From: Pseudomonadota bacterium
GTDB taxonomy: Bacteria; Pseudomonadota; Gammaproteobacteria; Enterobacterales; Enterobacteriaceae
Direction: 5' to 3'
DNA: 7,113 nt
Assembly: GCA_023454395.1 (NCBI GenBank)
Contig: JAEYFY010000360.1
Span: 1-7,113, forward strand
Within the stretch, counting starts at the first letter, position 1, and the number at the start of each line of letters is the position of its first letter. Shown piece by piece: positions 5,744 to 7,113 of the stretch. The position numbers were made by a program, and so were the translations under genes. Under the pieces are notes generated by a model. The model was not told where the DNA came from, did no database searches, and saw nothing but the letters and a program-made list of their open reading frames with translations.

Positions 5744-7113
5744 TTACTGTGTCATTTTGCTTAGCGTAGGTGCCGTGATCAGCATTAGAATTGCGATAAC
5801 ACCCGTTACAATACCGATTTGTAAAAATACGCTACTGTAAATTTCTAATGAAGCGTGAGCACTTTGTACGTCTTCTGGTACTGCCATCAGGCTTGCAACT
5901 TTACCTGCAATAATTGCAGCGGCTGCCGAAGTTAAGAACCAAGCACCCATAATAAAGCCCATTAAACGCTGTGGTACAAGTTGAGCAACCATTGCAAGAC
6001 CCAGCCCTGAAATCATTAGCTCACCAATACTTTGGAAACCATAACTTGCAACTAACCACCATGAAGACACAATACCCGCTTCATTTGCCATGCTTGCACC
6101 CAGTGGTAGCACTAAGAATGCCGTCGCACTTAAGAACATCCCTACGGTGAACTTATATGGCATAGGCAGTTTATCACCCATAAAGTTATATACCGCCGCT
6201 AATATCGGGCTTGCTAACATGATCCAGAATGGATTAAGTGACTGGAATTGCTCAGGTTGAACACTGAAACCTAAAATAGAATGCTCAACGTTATGGATTG
6301 CGAAGAAGTTTAAAGATGTTGGCATTTGATCGTAAAGAACGAAAAAGACCACGGCTTCAACCATCAGCAAGAATGCCACAATCATCTTACGACGTGCCGC
6401 ACCTTTCATCATAAAGGTTTCACGCGCAAAAATCAGGATGATCCCTAATGAGATAACAGCTAAAGACCAACTTGCCACTTCATTATTATGTAACAACCAA
6501 GTCGATACCGCCGTTAAAGCTACGATACCCACCAGCGTTAATAACAATTTTGAATAATTAAGCGGTTCAAAATCAGGTCTAGAACCCTTATCTTTGATCC
6601 AACCACGGCAAACCATAAAGTTTGCTAAGGTGATCAGCATTCCCACAACGCTTAATGCAAACGCAACATCCCAACCATAATTAGCCGCTAACCATGGCGT
6701 TGCCAACATAGATAAGAACGAACCTACGTTGATAGACATATAGTACATCGTAAATGCACCGTCTAATTGTGGGTCGTCTTTCTCATAGCAAGTTGCTAAT
6801 AATGAAGATGGGTTAGCTTTAAATAAACCGTTACCTACTGCAATTGTTGCAAGTCCCCAATAAATCACGTCTTTATCGTGATCAGAGAATGCCACCATCG
6901 CATAACCAATTGCCAGTACGATTGCCCCAAGAATAATAACCCTTTTAGTACCAAGGACTTTATCCCCAAGCCATCCACCGATAGCCACAAAACCATAAAC
7001 TAATGCGGTAAATGCAGCAAAAACAGTGATAGCTTCTGCTTCACCCATGCCCAGCATTTTAACCAAGTAAACGGCCATGATCCCTTGCAGACCGTAATAG
7101 CCGAAACGTTCCC
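5744..7113 (-). CDS. dtpA: Di/tripeptide:H+ symporter DtpA, 5' end cut by the window
   Basis: Inner-membrane proton-dependent oligopeptide transporter (POT/PTR2 family) that imports di- and tripeptides. The reading frame stays open to the right edge: before the internal ATG at 7078 it encodes [11 protein letters not shown], which carries most of the family's ExxERFxYYG proton-coupling motif of helix 1. That ATG is therefore not the start. The 455 visible residues compare with about 500 in E. coli DtpA (TppB), so about 32 N-terminal residues are missing. Visible marks are [19 protein letters not shown] (PTR2 signature 1), [26 protein letters not shown] (PTR2 signature 2), [11 protein letters not shown], and [20 protein letters not shown] near the end. 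These agree almost residue for residue with my memory of E. coli DtpA, which supports the symbol over DtpB. No frameshift is seen. Its promoter lies outside the window. Confidence 0.95.
   Translation of the reverse strand, partial: ERFGYYGLQGIMAVYLVKMLGMGEAEAITVFAAFTALVYGFVAIGGWLGDKVLGTKRVIILGAIVLAIGYAMVAFSDHDKDVIYWGLATIAVGNGLFKANPSSLLATCYEKDDPQLDGAFTMYYMSINVGSFLSMLATPWLAANYGWDVAFALSVVGMLITLANFMVCRGWIKDKGSRPDFEPLNYSKLLLTLVGIVALTAVSTWLLHNNEVASWSLAVISLGIILIFARETFMMKGAARRKMIVAFLLMVEAVVFFVLYDQMPTSLNFFAIHNVEHSILGFSVQPEQFQSLNPFWIMLASPILAAVYNFMGDKLPMPYKFTVGMFLSATAFLVLPLGASMANEAGIVSSWWLVASYGFQSIGELMISGLGLAMVAQLVPQRLMGFIMGAWFLTSAAAAIIAGKVASLMAVPEDVQSAHASLEIYSSVFLQIGIVTGVIAILMLITAPTLSKMTQ

Noticed and set aside
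7076..7078. ATG as the start of the peptide transporter
   Set aside because: The frame continues to the window edge and encodes the conserved ERFGYYG of helix 1, so this methionine is internal and the gene is cut by the window, not truncated in the genome.

Overview
The window reads as chromosomal DNA of an AT-rich enterobacterium, most likely Proteus or a close relative in the Morganellaceae. The main reasons are the DtpA peptide transporter, which is very close to the E. coli protein in remembered sequence, its pairing with an MgtE-type magnesium transporter, and the strongly AT-rich spacers. The genus is an inference from memory and style, not from a search.

Layout, left to right: a complete mgtE (+) with a clear Rho-independent terminator; a 73-residue two-helix membrane protein (-) converging on it; about 730 bases of very AT-rich DNA with several palindromes but no convincing gene; a complete MHS-family (major facilitator superfamily) proton symporter of unknown substrate (+) with a strong terminator; a RES-domain toxin-like gene (+); a convergent (-) gene whose product has a long helical N-terminus, a MerR/excisionase-type DNA-binding domain and a C-terminus resembling the MbcA/ParS/Xre toxin-binding domain; and the 5'-truncated dtpA (-), a di/tripeptide:proton symporter whose first ~32 codons lie beyond the right edge.

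The most interesting part is 4139-5606. The RES protein and its neighbour look like a toxin-antitoxin pair of the RES/Xre (ParST, MbcTA) class, which drains cellular NAD+. The genes are not in the usual antitoxin-then-toxin operon. They face each other tail to tail, with only 22 bases between stop codons, and those bases form a perfect hairpin that includes the toxin stop codon. The antitoxin promoter lies inside a perfect 12-base inverted repeat. The separate toxin promoter carries a related half-site and its own inverted repeat with nearly the same spacing. This suggests that the antitoxin may repress both promoters separately, in place of operon co-regulation.

The other genes are housekeeping transporters, each with its own terminator. 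They show no clear functional link to the toxin-antitoxin module, which looks like a small insertion between the MHS transporter and dtpA.
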